Below, in pieces: positions 1 to 8,217 of a DNA stretch of 53,537 nucleotides (positions within the stretch are counted from its first letter, which is position 1; the number at the start of each line of letters is the position of its first letter). The notes under the pieces were generated by a model that saw only the letters and a program-made list of their open reading frames with translations, was not told the origin of the DNA and did not search any database. The position numbers and the translations under genes are program-made. This stretch comes from a bacterium. Its GTDB lineage: Bacteria; Vulcanimicrobiota; Xenobia; Xenobiales; JADMJV01. The stretch is taken from assembly GCA_018780265.1 (NCBI GenBank), contig JADMJV010000174.1:1-53537 (forward strand). The letters are read 5' to 3'.

Positions 1-39
1 CCGATGCGGATGCGGCCGCGATGACCGAGCTGCGACTGA

Positions 40-431
40 ACCTGTCACCCGACGCAATTTCAATCCCGATTCGCGCTTGCCACTCCGGCCCAGAAAGCCG
101 AACTCTTGCGGCGAGACGGCTATCGCCGTAAAACTCCCGGCTGCCCCCACCACCTCCTGTTTCTCGAGGCTCATCACATCACATTTTTCAGCGATGAAGG
201 AAAGACCGTCCCCGAAATCTAGTGATACTATGCGCCGCCTGCCACAAAAACATCCACGAAGGGCGTCCGCAAATTGAAGGTCACGCTCCCCACCATCTGC
301 GCTTCCTCTACGCCACCGGGCGCGATCTGGCCACCCAACTAACGCTGCAACTGGCGCACTGGCTGGACTTCTTCATCGGCTGGCGCGGGGATGAAGACGG
401 TCACGTGGCTCACGCCATGGATGAGTCATAA
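40..431 (+). pseudogene. Frameshifted HNH endonuclease remnant
   Basis: Two reading frames together spell the C-terminal part of an HNH endonuclease. The first runs to a TAG at 220-222 and contains ELLRRDGYRRKTPGCP followed by LEAHHITFF, the first half of the HNH fold. The second starts at 222 and continues with VILCAACHKNIHEGR, the CxxC-N-H half. The shift falls exactly between the two zinc/metal-binding halves. The usual YRC of this family reads YRR, so one structural Cys is also lost. The upstream part has in-frame stops (22-24, 37-39), so the N-terminus is missing. Intact relatives are mobile-element or restriction-like HNH nucleases; this copy is almost certainly dead. An assembly error could explain the shift but not the Cys loss. 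Confidence 0.75.
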
Positions 432-649
432 TCCCGCTGGTGCAGGACGGCAAACTCAGGCAATTTGGGTTCCGGGTCAGTTCGTGGCTCCATCGTGCCC
501 ACAGCCTTGGGTAGAGGGGGTGGACGGTCACGCCGCATGCGCAATTCCTATCTGTTGGGTGCCGACAAGGACGGGCAATTATGGACGGAAGGCGCCGTCC
601 CTGGAGTTAGACGGGAGGAGGCCACAACGGGAGCCCGTAGACCACCGCC
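432..649. other. Intergenic, no supported gene
   Basis: Short overlapping frames are open here but none has recognisable motifs or a convincing ribosome site, so no gene is called. A purine-rich stretch near 611-620 (gggaggagg) may serve as a distant ribosome site for the peptidase gene starting at 650. Confidence 0.4.
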
Positions 650-1777
650 ATGCGAAGCCGTCCCCGCTGGCTGATTCTCACCCTCCTGCTGGTGGCGGCG
701 CCTCTATGGACCGAAAACCTGTCCATCAGTCACATCCGCTACCCGGGCCGACTGCTATTTAGCAAGGGCTGCATCTATATCTCCGTCAACGCGATTGCCG
801 ACCAGATGGACATGAAGTTGTTGCGCGGCGGCTTCGGTTATTGGGCCGGCTACTCACCTCCCGATGAACTGCCTTCGGTGCCGCGCGGCCAGGTGATGGT
901 TGGCAACATTGTAGTGCCCATGATCAAGCCGCTCGACTCCAAGGAATACTTCGTCTCGGCCGAAGCGTTCTGCGTTGGTCTCGGTGGCAAAGCGGAATGG
1001 AACGCCAGCGGAGACCTCTCCCTGCTGCGCCCCCAACGGCCACAGCCCAAACAACGGCCGGTGGAACTGCCTGAGGTAAGCTCGCCCAAAATTCCCGTGG
1101 CAGCCACCTCGAAGAACCCCGAAGATTTCTTCGTCACTCAGTACAAGTCAGCGGCTAATCCAGACGGCAATCAGACCAATGGCAACTGCGGTCCCACCAC
1201 GCTGGCGATGTTGGCTCTGGCCTACCACACTTTGCCAGCGGGCATTCAGGCCTCCAACCGTCAGGGTTTGATCTTGTGGTGCCGCGAAATCATGACGGGC
1301 AACAGCCTGGACCAGGAAGCGGGCAGCAACCTGATTCAAATGCGTAAAGCCGCTTTCGAACTCGGTTTGCGCTCCCAGTGGGTGGATGATCTCGACGATT
1401 TAGATTGGGAATTACGCAAGGGTCGCCTGGTGGCCGTCTCGGGTGATGTCAACAAAATCGGATTCAAAGTCGACGGCAATGGGGGTCATGCTCTGCTGGC
1501 CATCGAAAAACACCCCGACTACTACGTGATCAACGATCCGGGCGGATTCTACCGCACTGCTGGCAGCCACATGTCGGTGCCACAGATGAGACAATTTTTC
1601 CGACTGGGCGCATCATTCCAACGCTGGCCACTCTCTACGAGCGACCAGACGCGCCGCGGCCCGAGCACAAATCCAACTCACTCATTACTTCGATCCTCCT
1701 GTGAATCAGGTGCGCCTGAAATCGCGTTGCCAGGGTTGTTCAATTCAGTGGTAGCGGGAATAGAGTTCCGGCGCTGA
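650..1777 (+). CDS. Secreted C39-like (papain-fold) cysteine peptidase
   Basis: The 375-residue product starts with a signal-peptide-like segment (residues 5-20: RPRWLILTLLLVAAPL). Residues about 38-125 resemble a copper-amine-oxidase-N-like beta domain (YISVNAIADQM, YFVSAEAFC). Residues about 160-310 form a C39_2-type peptidase: Cys180 in GNCGPTTLAM, His280 in GNGGHALLAI and Asp296 in YYVINDPGG make the expected catalytic triad. No Cys-protease prodomain or transporter partner is nearby, so this is probably an extracytoplasmic peptidase of unknown substrate, not a bacteriocin processor. From about residue 325 the sequence turns low-complexity and unlike the family. The true C-terminus may have been extended by a lost stop or frameshift. 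The pseudogene on the opposite strand runs toward it. Confidence 0.75.
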   Translation: MRSRPRWLILTLLLVAAPLWTENLSISHIRYPGRLLFSKGCIYISVNAIADQMDMKLLRGGFGYWAGYSPPDELPSVPRGQVMVGNIVVPMIKPLDSKEYFVSAEAFCVGLGGKAEWNASGDLSLLRPQRPQPKQRPVELPEVSSPKIPVAATSKNPEDFFVTQYKSAANPDGNQTNGNCGPTTLAMLALAYHTLPAGIQASNRQGLILWCREIMTGNSLDQEAGSNLIQMRKAAFELGLRSQWVDDLDDLDWELRKGRLVAVSGDVNKIGFKVDGNGGHALLAIEKHPDYYVINDPGGFYRTAGSHMSVPQMRQFFRLGASFQRWPLSTSDQTRRGPSTNPTHSLLRSSCESGAPEIALPGLFNSVVAGIEFRR

Positions 1778-1989
1778 GGCTGGCTCACCCCGGTATGCAG
1801 CGCGTATCACCAAATTCCGCGACTTGGGGTGAAGCTTATCCGCCAGCTTGCAAGAAGCCGCTACTGGTCGACCAAGTGGCGAGGGACGTTGGCTTCGAAG
1901 TGCTGGCCGTCCCGAAGATCGGAATCGTTCATTACTTTTCGTCGTCCGACCAGGCCCCAAGCCTGGAATGTGTCGCTCAATGGTACACG

Positions 1990-2905
1990 TAGCCGCCATT
2001 AATTCTTCCAACTGTTTCTCCAGGAATGGATTGATGGTCGGCTCATCGAGGAGCTGATCCAGGGTCATCAACACAAATCCTGAGGTGAGCGGCTGGTCCA
2101 TCAGCTGGTCCAGAGTAAGGTCGAGCAGGTAAGGGTAGCGCAACGGTTCGGGTCCGGCGCCGGGGCTGGGCGGGATTTCCCAGCTCACTCGCCACAGGCC
2201 CTTGGGGGCTCCAGGGGTGTTGCCCACGGGCTCAAGCAACAAAATGGGGAAGCTGCCCACGGGAATGAGTCGACGGGAATTCTGACGATCAGGGGCTCAA
2301 GCAGGGCGGAGTCGGGGGTTGGGGGAGGCGGCGGCGCGGGCGGGAGGGGAAACTGTTGCACAAAGCCAGGGGTAGTGGTGGCAAACTGATTGCCCAGCGC
2401 ACCCGAATCGGAACCTCCGAGGATTCCCACCGAACCTGAGGCCACAAAATTGACCGTGGGTGCCCGCACGTCGGCCCGGGTCACCGGATTGACGCCAATG
2501 ATGTTGCCGTTGAGGGCCGTCAGGTCGATTCGCTGGGCGGCCACTATTGCGAATTGTTGCCCAGCGAGGGCGAGGATAGATCCAGGTCGCCGCTGGTGAG
2601 GGTGATATTTACGCTGGTGCCGTTGATGCCGGTCACGTTGCCCAGGCTGATGGAGAGAGGCCGTTGCTTTCCAGAATCGTCACCGAATTGGTGGAACTGA
2701 TGGCGGCCAGACCGCTGACATCGGTGGATACCTTGATGGCTCCCTGACTCTGGAGGACGGCATTGTTGGCTCGCAGGGGGCCGGTTCCCGTGATAGCAGT
2801 GAGGCCCAGGCCAGAGACCCTGAAAACGGCCGGCTCTGATTGGCGAGTGGGCGAATGAAACCATCGAGCCATCCCCTGCGGCGTAGGATCTTTGACCTGA
2901 ATCAA
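1990..2905 (-). pseudogene. Surface-protein C-terminal region with three frameshifts
   Basis: Read on the minus strand, four consecutive frames give one continuous beta-rich, Ser/Thr/Asn/Gly-rich protein. 2905-2655 has LTAITGTGPLRANN and SVTILESNG. 2655-2545 has SLGNVTGINGTSVNITLT. 2544-2270 has RIDLTALNGNIIG, then VNFVASGSVGILGG and a proline run. 2260-1990 has GSFPILLLEPVGNTPG to KQLEELMAAT. The shifts can be placed: a two-base gain in the GAGAGA tract near 2652-2658, a missing A near 2545, and one near 2265. The style matches filamentous-haemagglutinin-like or autotransporter tails, but I cannot name the family. No start or signal peptide is present, so the 5' part is lost. Sequence from 1990 down to about 1780 shows nothing convincing. 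Confidence 0.6.
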
Positions 2906-2930
2906 CTGCGCAGAGTGACCCGCAGGCCTC

Positions 2931-3404
2931 TTAAGCGGCGCCGCCCAGGCGTTCTTTGACGCTATTTAGCCGGTTTTCAACACGCTCAAAGCGGGAGGCA
3001 GTCTCGATTTCTCCGGTAAGAAGCGCAGCCTGCACCACATCCAAAGTGCAACCAAAGCGTTTCCCATATTCTCTCCATGAATTTTGAGACGAGTGATGAG
3101 CGGCAGCGAACACTTTGAAATTATGATTCCCCTCGCTGATCCGGCGATGGGCGGAAGCCACCGAGGTTTGAGTGACAGCAAGAGCCTCTTGCATGGCGGT
3201 CATCGCGTGCTGCATAGACGTCATCGCATGCTGCATGGCGGTCGTCCCGTGCTGTAATGACGTCAAGCCTTGGTTCGTGGCAGACAATTCGTCTTGCACT
3301 TGCTCCAGTGAGACCTGGACCTGCGCAATCGCCAAATTTTGAGCGTTGATTCGCTCGCTATGGGTATCGAAGTCTTCATTAAGTTGTTGCCGCAACTTGA
3401 TCAA
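2931..3404 (-). CDS. Small coiled-coil protein with heptad repeats
   Basis: The 157-residue hypothetical protein is mostly helical. Residues about 1-75 form a coiled coil (LEQVQDELSATNQGLTSL) that includes near-exact seven-residue units TAMQHAM/TSMQHAM/TAMQEAL, encoded by 21-nt tandem repeats. A second helix near the C-terminus (ASRFERVENRLNSVKERL) could pair with it. There is no signal peptide or enzymatic motif. The look resembles short t-SNARE-like or DUF-type coiled-coil proteins often found beside mobile or surface genes. It lies about 80 bp downstream of the MreB-like gene on the same strand and might be co-transcribed. Function unknown. Confidence 0.6.
   Translation of the reverse strand: MIKLRQQLNEDFDTHSERINAQNLAIAQVQVSLEQVQDELSATNQGLTSLQHGTTAMQHAMTSMQHAMTAMQEALAVTQTSVASAHRRISEGNHNFKVFAAAHHSSQNSWREYGKRFGCTLDVVQAALLTGEIETASRFERVENRLNSVKERLGGAA
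3191..3253. repeat. Three 21-nt tandem repeats
   Basis: Units at 3191-3211, 3212-3232 and 3233-3253 share the pattern gcat-(g/a)-g-(c/a)-g-gtc-(a/g)-tc-g-c-(g/a)-tgct with few mismatches. They encode successive heptads of the coiled coil, so copy-number change would lengthen the coil without breaking the frame. Confidence 0.8.
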
Positions 3405-3486
3405 GTGTTCCGACTATTGCCCCATAAGGCTCTGTCAGAGCGCCAACAGGGGCTGACCACTCGCTTCGAGGTGAGGCCAGCCGACT

Positions 3487-4449
3487 TCAGCGAATCCACT
3501 CGGCCAGGCCGCGAATGGCGGCCTGCTCGGGGGCGGTCACGGGACGCACGCGCAGACCGCTGATCTGCTCCAGAAAATCCGTCAATCCCGTCAACTGTGC
3601 ACTGCCCCCGCAGCACCACAGGCCTTCCTCCAGCAAGTCGGCGCTGACTTCGGGCGAAGCCTGGGCCAGCACCCTTAGCAGGGCCTCGCGGAGCCGCGTG
3701 AGGAAAGGCTCGATGGCGCCCTGCACGTCTTGCTGGGTGATGCCCAGCGACTGGGGTAGTCCGTCGATGGCTCCAAAGCCGGTGATCTCCATGTGGGGGC
3801 CGGATGGGCCGCAGAAGAGGGCCGACAGCATACTTATCTTCAGCTCCTCAGCCTGGCCTGGTGAGAGCAACAGTCCCTGTTGCTGACGCACCCAGCGCTG
3901 CACGGCCTGGTCTAGATCGAGACCGCCCAGGGCCAGGCTCTCTCCGGCCAACATTTGGCGCCCGGCCACCAAACCCAGGTCGAGGCTGCCGCCGCCCCAG
4001 TCCAGAACGATGCGCCCCAGCGGTCGCGATACGTCGCAGCCGCAGCCGGCGGCCGCGCACAGCGGGGCATCCACCAATTCCGCTTCGGCTGCGCCCGACT
4101 CCAGGGCTAACTGTTTCCATGCGCGCTGCTGCACCAGTGTCAGTTGGGCGGGCACCACCAGCGCCACCTTGGGCTTGCTGCGTTTGCGATGCAGTTGTCC
4201 CAGGGCCAGTTGCAGCAGACTTCGGGCGCCGGGCCAGTCCAAGATGCGGCCGGCACGCACGGGCCGCACCAGTTGCAAGGCCGAGGGGGCACCGCCCCGC
4301 AGTTGGGCAGCCTGATCGCCCAGGGCTAATTCTTTGAGACTGTTGGCATCACGCGCCACCAGGCTGGGCTGGGCGAAGCTGGGCGCCTCACCGCGCCGGG
4401 CCCCGCGCAGCCAACTGCTGCCCAGCTCCAGGGCTAACTGAACGGACAT
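3487..4449 (-). CDS. Divergent MreB-like actin-fold protein
   Basis: The 320-residue protein keeps the layout of MreB/actin ATPases. The phosphate-1 loop is near the N-terminus (LALELGSSWLRG), phosphate-2 is LDWGGGSLDLGLVAG, and an adenosine-type motif (CGGSAQLTGLTDFLEQ) lies near the C-terminus. The length fits MreB (about 340). The first-loop Asp of classical MreB (DLG) is Glu here, and the lysine-rich N-terminus is replaced by a short MSVQ. No MreC/MreD genes follow. It is therefore more likely a diverged paralogue, or a PilM/FtsA-like fold, than the main rod-shape protein. The start at 4449 is chosen because it puts Met four residues before the first strand; an upstream in-frame Met at 4479 adds an unlikely MLPAGPARYS. 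Confidence 0.65.
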   Translation of the reverse strand: MSVQLALELGSSWLRGARRGEAPSFAQPSLVARDANSLKELALGDQAAQLRGGAPSALQLVRPVRAGRILDWPGARSLLQLALGQLHRKRSKPKVALVVPAQLTLVQQRAWKQLALESGAAEAELVDAPLCAAAGCGCDVSRPLGRIVLDWGGGSLDLGLVAGRQMLAGESLALGGLDLDQAVQRWVRQQQGLLLSPGQAEELKISMLSALFCGPSGPHMEITGFGAIDGLPQSLGITQQDVQGAIEPFLTRLREALLRVLAQASPEVSADLLEEGLWCCGGSAQLTGLTDFLEQISGLRVRPVTAPEQAAIRGLAEWIR

Positions 4450-4524
4450 ACTATAGCGGGCAGGCCCGGCTGGCAGCACGCCAGTCTGCGAAATCGGCGC
4501 CTCAAGGTTTGACAGAGCATGGCT

Positions 4525-5571
4525 TCAGGGTTTGGGTTGGCCGGGCTGCGGCTCGGTGGGGGGCTGAGGTTGAGCAGGGGGGTGAGGTTCGACCGGGGGA
4601 GGAGTTGTCTCCGTGGCGGGTTGCGGAGCAGGCGCGCTGGGCATTTCCATCTCAATGGGGACGGAGAAGTTGAGGGTGGTAATACTTCCGCTTAACCGGC
4701 CAAAAGAGCTAACGTCGCGAACGTGCTTGAGGGCGATGGAGAGATAGTTGGCTTCGGGGATGGTCACCTTCAGTTCTCCACCGAGGCCAATGCCGTAGTC
4801 GCGGACGGGGTCGTAGGGGAGGCGCAGGCCTGCGCCGCTGTCACCACTGGTCTGCCAGCTTCCGTAGCCGACCAGGCCCAGAGTGACGTTGGGATCGAGA
4901 TTCTTAACCACTCCCCACTCCAGGGTAAAGTAGTTTCCCTTGGTGTAGTCGCGATTCGAATTGTATCCATTGATTTCGTAGGTGCCCAAGGCGCTGACGC
5001 TCCAGCTTTTCTCTTCGTCTAAGAATGCCGTGCCGCCGAGCTGCAACTGATGCTCCCAGTATCCCAGGCTGGTTTCGCCCCCCACGGGAGCCCACAGCCC
5101 GTAGTTGAACATGACCTGGTGGCGATCGCCGCGCCAGGTCAGGGCCAGGGGCGAGAAATACAGGTCGTAGACTCCAAACGCACTGCTGGATGCGTCGCGC
5201 CCCAAAAATCGGCCCACTTCCAGACGAGCTGTCGGGGTGGCTTGCACGATCGTGGGCATCACGGCCACTACGCCATAGTCGGCCCCCAGAAATTTCTCCC
5301 CGGTCTGCCAGACAAAGGAGTTCATATCGGCAAAAACCGAGGCATTGATGTTTAAATCCACGGGCACTCGCCCGCGCAGGATCGAGCGTTCGATACTCCC
5401 TCCCATGTCCAGATACATCAGCGAATTGCTGTAGTAGACACCGGGAAGTGGGGGCAAGCCCGTCTGGTCGCGGATGGGCGCCGACTCCGGCAAGTAGTGG
5501 GATTGCGACCAGCCAGGCAAGGCCAGACACAGCAGTGCTGCCGCCGAAGACAGCAGGGTGGAGATTTTCAT
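4525..5571 (-). CDS. Outer-membrane channel-like beta-barrel protein
   Basis: The 348-residue product begins with a clear Sec signal peptide (MKISTLLSSAAALLCLALPGWSQ). Alternating amphipathic strands follow, e.g. LEVGRFLGRD, YEINGYNSN and TLGLVGYGSWQTSG, typical of the SphA/MetA-pathway phenol-degradation outer-membrane protein family. The last about 35 residues are a Pro/Gln/Glu repeat tail (PPPVEPHPPAQPQPP), unusual after a barrel. It lies 49 bp downstream of the arylsulfatase gene on the same strand, so the two are probably co-transcribed. The channel may pass the sulfatase's substrate or product; that link is inference. The start at 5571 is preferred over 5577 because MKIS begins the signal peptide. 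Confidence 0.7.
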   Translation of the reverse strand: MKISTLLSSAAALLCLALPGWSQSHYLPESAPIRDQTGLPPLPGVYYSNSLMYLDMGGSIERSILRGRVPVDLNINASVFADMNSFVWQTGEKFLGADYGVVAVMPTIVQATPTARLEVGRFLGRDASSSAFGVYDLYFSPLALTWRGDRHQVMFNYGLWAPVGGETSLGYWEHQLQLGGTAFLDEEKSWSVSALGTYEINGYNSNRDYTKGNYFTLEWGVVKNLDPNVTLGLVGYGSWQTSGDSGAGLRLPYDPVRDYGIGLGGELKVTIPEANYLSIALKHVRDVSSFGRLSGSITTLNFSVPIEMEMPSAPAPQPATETTPPPVEPHPPAQPQPPTEPQPGQPKP

Positions 5572-5620
5572 AAACACGTCCAGTCTCTCAGGCTATGCAA
5601 CCTGCGGTGAGGGGGGCTTC

Positions 5621-8038
5621 TCAGTCAGAAAGGGCCTTCCTGCGGTTGGCCTCGGCCTGGGCCGCCTTCTCTGCCGACAGGAAAGCCGCATCCGGCGTTT
5701 TGAGCTGGATGGTGATCTTGTCGATCTTGCCCGTAAATCGATAAGGTGCGGCCATTCCTTTGTAGTGGGTGACGGCCGTTTCGGCATCTTCGCCCACGTC
5801 GGCCCCTTCGTCCGCCGAGAAGATATTGAATTGGGTGCGTTGGATTCGCCCCTGGGCCACTTGCTTGCCGTTGACCTGCAAAGTCCCCACTCCGCCCTTG
5901 CCCAGGCCGCCGCCGTCGTAGGCGAAATCGTAGCGCAAGGTGACCTTGCCAGCCGGGAGGGGCGACTTGGCGGCCACGCTGTAACTCTCCAGCCCCAGGA
6001 AATTGTAGGTGTAGACGGGCACGCCCTGGCGCAAGTAGAGACTCCAGCCCCCGAAACGGCCGGCCTGAGAGAGTACCACTCCGTTGGCTCCCCCTTTCGG
6101 GATCCGGATTTCGGCCACGATGCTGTGGGAGCGGTTTTTGGTATTGATAAAAACATTTTCGGACATGCCCGTCATGCCCTCGTAGACGGTGAGCGAGGTT
6201 CGGCCGGCCATCAGGTCGGGCCGCCCGGCGGTGGCGGCATTGACGCGCTCAATGCTGCGATCATCAATGGGCAGAACCGAATACTTGGCCGCTTCGCTCA
6301 AGAAGAGCTTCTGCATTTCCTTCAGTTTTTCCGGATTCTGAGCGGCCAGATCGCGGGTCAGACTAAAGTCTTGGCGCGTATCGTAGAGTTCCCAAATATC
6401 TTCCGCCATGGGTCGGCGCGGTTTCATTTCCCAGGGAGCCCGGTGGATGGTGCCCGCCAGCCAACCGTCGTGATAGATGCCACGGTTTCCGAAAACCTCA
6501 AAGTATTGGGTCAGGTGGGTTTCTTTGGCTTTGGCGTCGTTGAAGGTGGCCAGCATACTGACTCCTTCGATGGGGGTCTGGGGTATGCCATCCACCTCTT
6601 TGGGCTCGGGCAAACCGGCCGCCTCCAAAACGGTGGGGGCGATGTCGATGACGTGGTGCCACTGGCTGCGAATCTGATTTTTTGCCTTGACCTTCTTAGG
6701 CCAGTGCACAACCATTCCGTTGCGGGTTCCGCCATAGCTCGAGGGGATCTGCTTGGTCCAGGTAAAGGGCGTGTCTCCCGCCACGGCCCAACCGGCCGCG
6801 TAGTGGCCGTAGGCTGATGGTCCACCCAGTTCGTTGTAGTGCTTCAAGATGTCCTGGACGGTCTCGGTAACCCCATTGAAGTAGGTCATCTCGCTAAACA
6901 GACCGCTCATGCCGCCTTCGGCGCTGGCGCCGTTGTCTCCCAGCACATAGAAGATCAAGGTGTTGTCGAGTTGGCCCTGGTCTTTTAAGGCCGAGATCAG
7001 ACGGCCGATCTCGCTGTCGGCGTACTCGCCGTAGGCGGCGAAGACCTCCATCTGGTGGGCAAACAGTTTCTTTTCGGCGGCTGTCAGCTTGTCCCAATCT
7101 TTGATGGCGGTAGGCTTGCGGGCCAGTTTAGTGCCCGGCGGCACCACTCCCAGCTCGATCTGGCGGGCCAGAGTCTGTTCTCGGAGTTTGTCCCAGCCCT
7201 GATCAAATTTGCCCTTGTATTTGGCAATCCACGATTTGGGAACGTGGTGGGGGGCGTGGGTGGCCCCGGGGGCAAAGTAGATAAAGAAAGGCTTATCGGG
7301 CGTAAGCGACTTGACCGAGCGCACCCAGCGGATGGCCTGAGTGGTCATGTCGGTCATGAAATGATAGTTCGGATTGGTAGGCACTTCGATTTTGGTCAGG
7401 CCGTCATAGATCGCCGGCGCCCATTGATTGGCCTCGCCCCCCATGAAACCGTAGAATTTGTCAAAGCCGCTGCGGGTGGGCCAGCGATCGGTGGGACCCG
7501 AAGAACTGACCTCCCAGGCGGCCGTCTCGTGGCTCTTGCCGAAGGCGCCGGTCAAGTATCCGTTGTAGCGCAGCATGGTGGCCAGGGGGGCCACACTGTT
7601 CGGTCGTTGCCCGGTATTTCCCGGATAGGCGGTGGCCGTTTCGGTAATCGAGCCCATATTGCAGGTGTGGTGGTTGCGCCCCGACAGCAGGGCTGCCCGC
7701 GTGGGCGAGCAGAGGGCGGTGGTGTGAAACTGGTTGTAGCGCAATCCCTGGTTGGCCAATTTCTCGACGGTTGGCATGTGAACCGGTCCACCAAAAGCGC
7801 TGGACTGGCCAAAACCCATGTCATCTATCAGGATAATCAAGACATTGGGCGCCCCGGCCGGTGCCTTTACCTGAAATCTGGGGGGCGGGGTAGCGTTGCG
7901 CACATCCTCCACCGTGCCAGGGGCGTACCTGGGCTCCGCGATGGGAAGCCGGCTGCGATTGAGCTCGGGCTGGGCCAGGGCGAGGTTAGAACAGGCCGCA
8001 CACAAGGCCACGCTCAAGAGGGTGTTCTTTTTAGTCAT
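5621..8038 (-). CDS. Arylsulfatase (formylglycine-type), large secreted form
   Basis: The 805-residue protein has a signal peptide (residues 1-22, ending NLALA). The alkaline-phosphatase-fold sulfatase domain starts with NVLIILIDDMGFG, whose Asp72/Asp73 bind the metal. The active-site signature CSPTR is at 110-114; Cys110 would be converted to formylglycine, and the Cys form suits aerobic FGE or an anSME. Later motifs GNHHT-like GRNHHTCNM, YFAPGATHAPHH and GDNGASAEGG match sulfate and metal ligands of the long arylsulfatase family. A C-terminal beta domain (about 600-790) follows. It hydrolyses sulfate esters outside the cytoplasmic membrane. No formylglycine-generating enzyme is encoded in this window. 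A GAGG ribosome site sits about 9 nt upstream of the ATG. Confidence 0.9.
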   Translation of the reverse strand: MTKKNTLLSVALCAACSNLALAQPELNRSRLPIAEPRYAPGTVEDVRNATPPPRFQVKAPAGAPNVLIILIDDMGFGQSSAFGGPVHMPTVEKLANQGLRYNQFHTTALCSPTRAALLSGRNHHTCNMGSITETATAYPGNTGQRPNSVAPLATMLRYNGYLTGAFGKSHETAAWEVSSSGPTDRWPTRSGFDKFYGFMGGEANQWAPAIYDGLTKIEVPTNPNYHFMTDMTTQAIRWVRSVKSLTPDKPFFIYFAPGATHAPHHVPKSWIAKYKGKFDQGWDKLREQTLARQIELGVVPPGTKLARKPTAIKDWDKLTAAEKKLFAHQMEVFAAYGEYADSEIGRLISALKDQGQLDNTLIFYVLGDNGASAEGGMSGLFSEMTYFNGVTETVQDILKHYNELGGPSAYGHYAAGWAVAGDTPFTWTKQIPSSYGGTRNGMVVHWPKKVKAKNQIRSQWHHVIDIAPTVLEAAGLPEPKEVDGIPQTPIEGVSMLATFNDAKAKETHLTQYFEVFGNRGIYHDGWLAGTIHRAPWEMKPRRPMAEDIWELYDTRQDFSLTRDLAAQNPEKLKEMQKLFLSEAAKYSVLPIDDRSIERVNAATAGRPDLMAGRTSLTVYEGMTGMSENVFINTKNRSHSIVAEIRIPKGGANGVVLSQAGRFGGWSLYLRQGVPVYTYNFLGLESYSVAAKSPLPAGKVTLRYDFAYDGGGLGKGGVGTLQVNGKQVAQGRIQRTQFNIFSADEGADVGEDAETAVTHYKGMAAPYRFTGKIDKITIQLKTPDAAFLSAEKAAQAEANRRKALSD

Positions 8039-8217
8039 ACTTCAAATCCTCATTCAGTTTTCAGTAGCTTGCGGTCAGTTGGAAACGACGTAGACAATCT
8101 TGCCGTCTTTGTAGGAAGCCGGTATTTGACACCTTTGGCCTGGGGAATTACTGGCTGCCTGTTCGGCAATCGATAGGTCGCCCTTTTCCGCTTAGGCCAT
8201 TGGAGCGGAAGGCCAGT

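Noticed and set aside
5558..6817. Long plus-strand open frame of 419 codons
   Set aside because: It is antisense to the arylsulfatase, has no motifs, and reflects the high GC of the real gene.
7055..8176. Plus-strand frame of 373 codons opposite the arylsulfatase
   Set aside because: Composition-driven antisense frame; the minus-strand sulfatase with CSPTR is clearly the gene.
8039..8217. Possible small minus-strand peptide ending ASYKDGKIVYVVSN before the sulfatase
   Set aside because: No start codon or ribosome site fits and the frame is not sustained; treated as intergenic.
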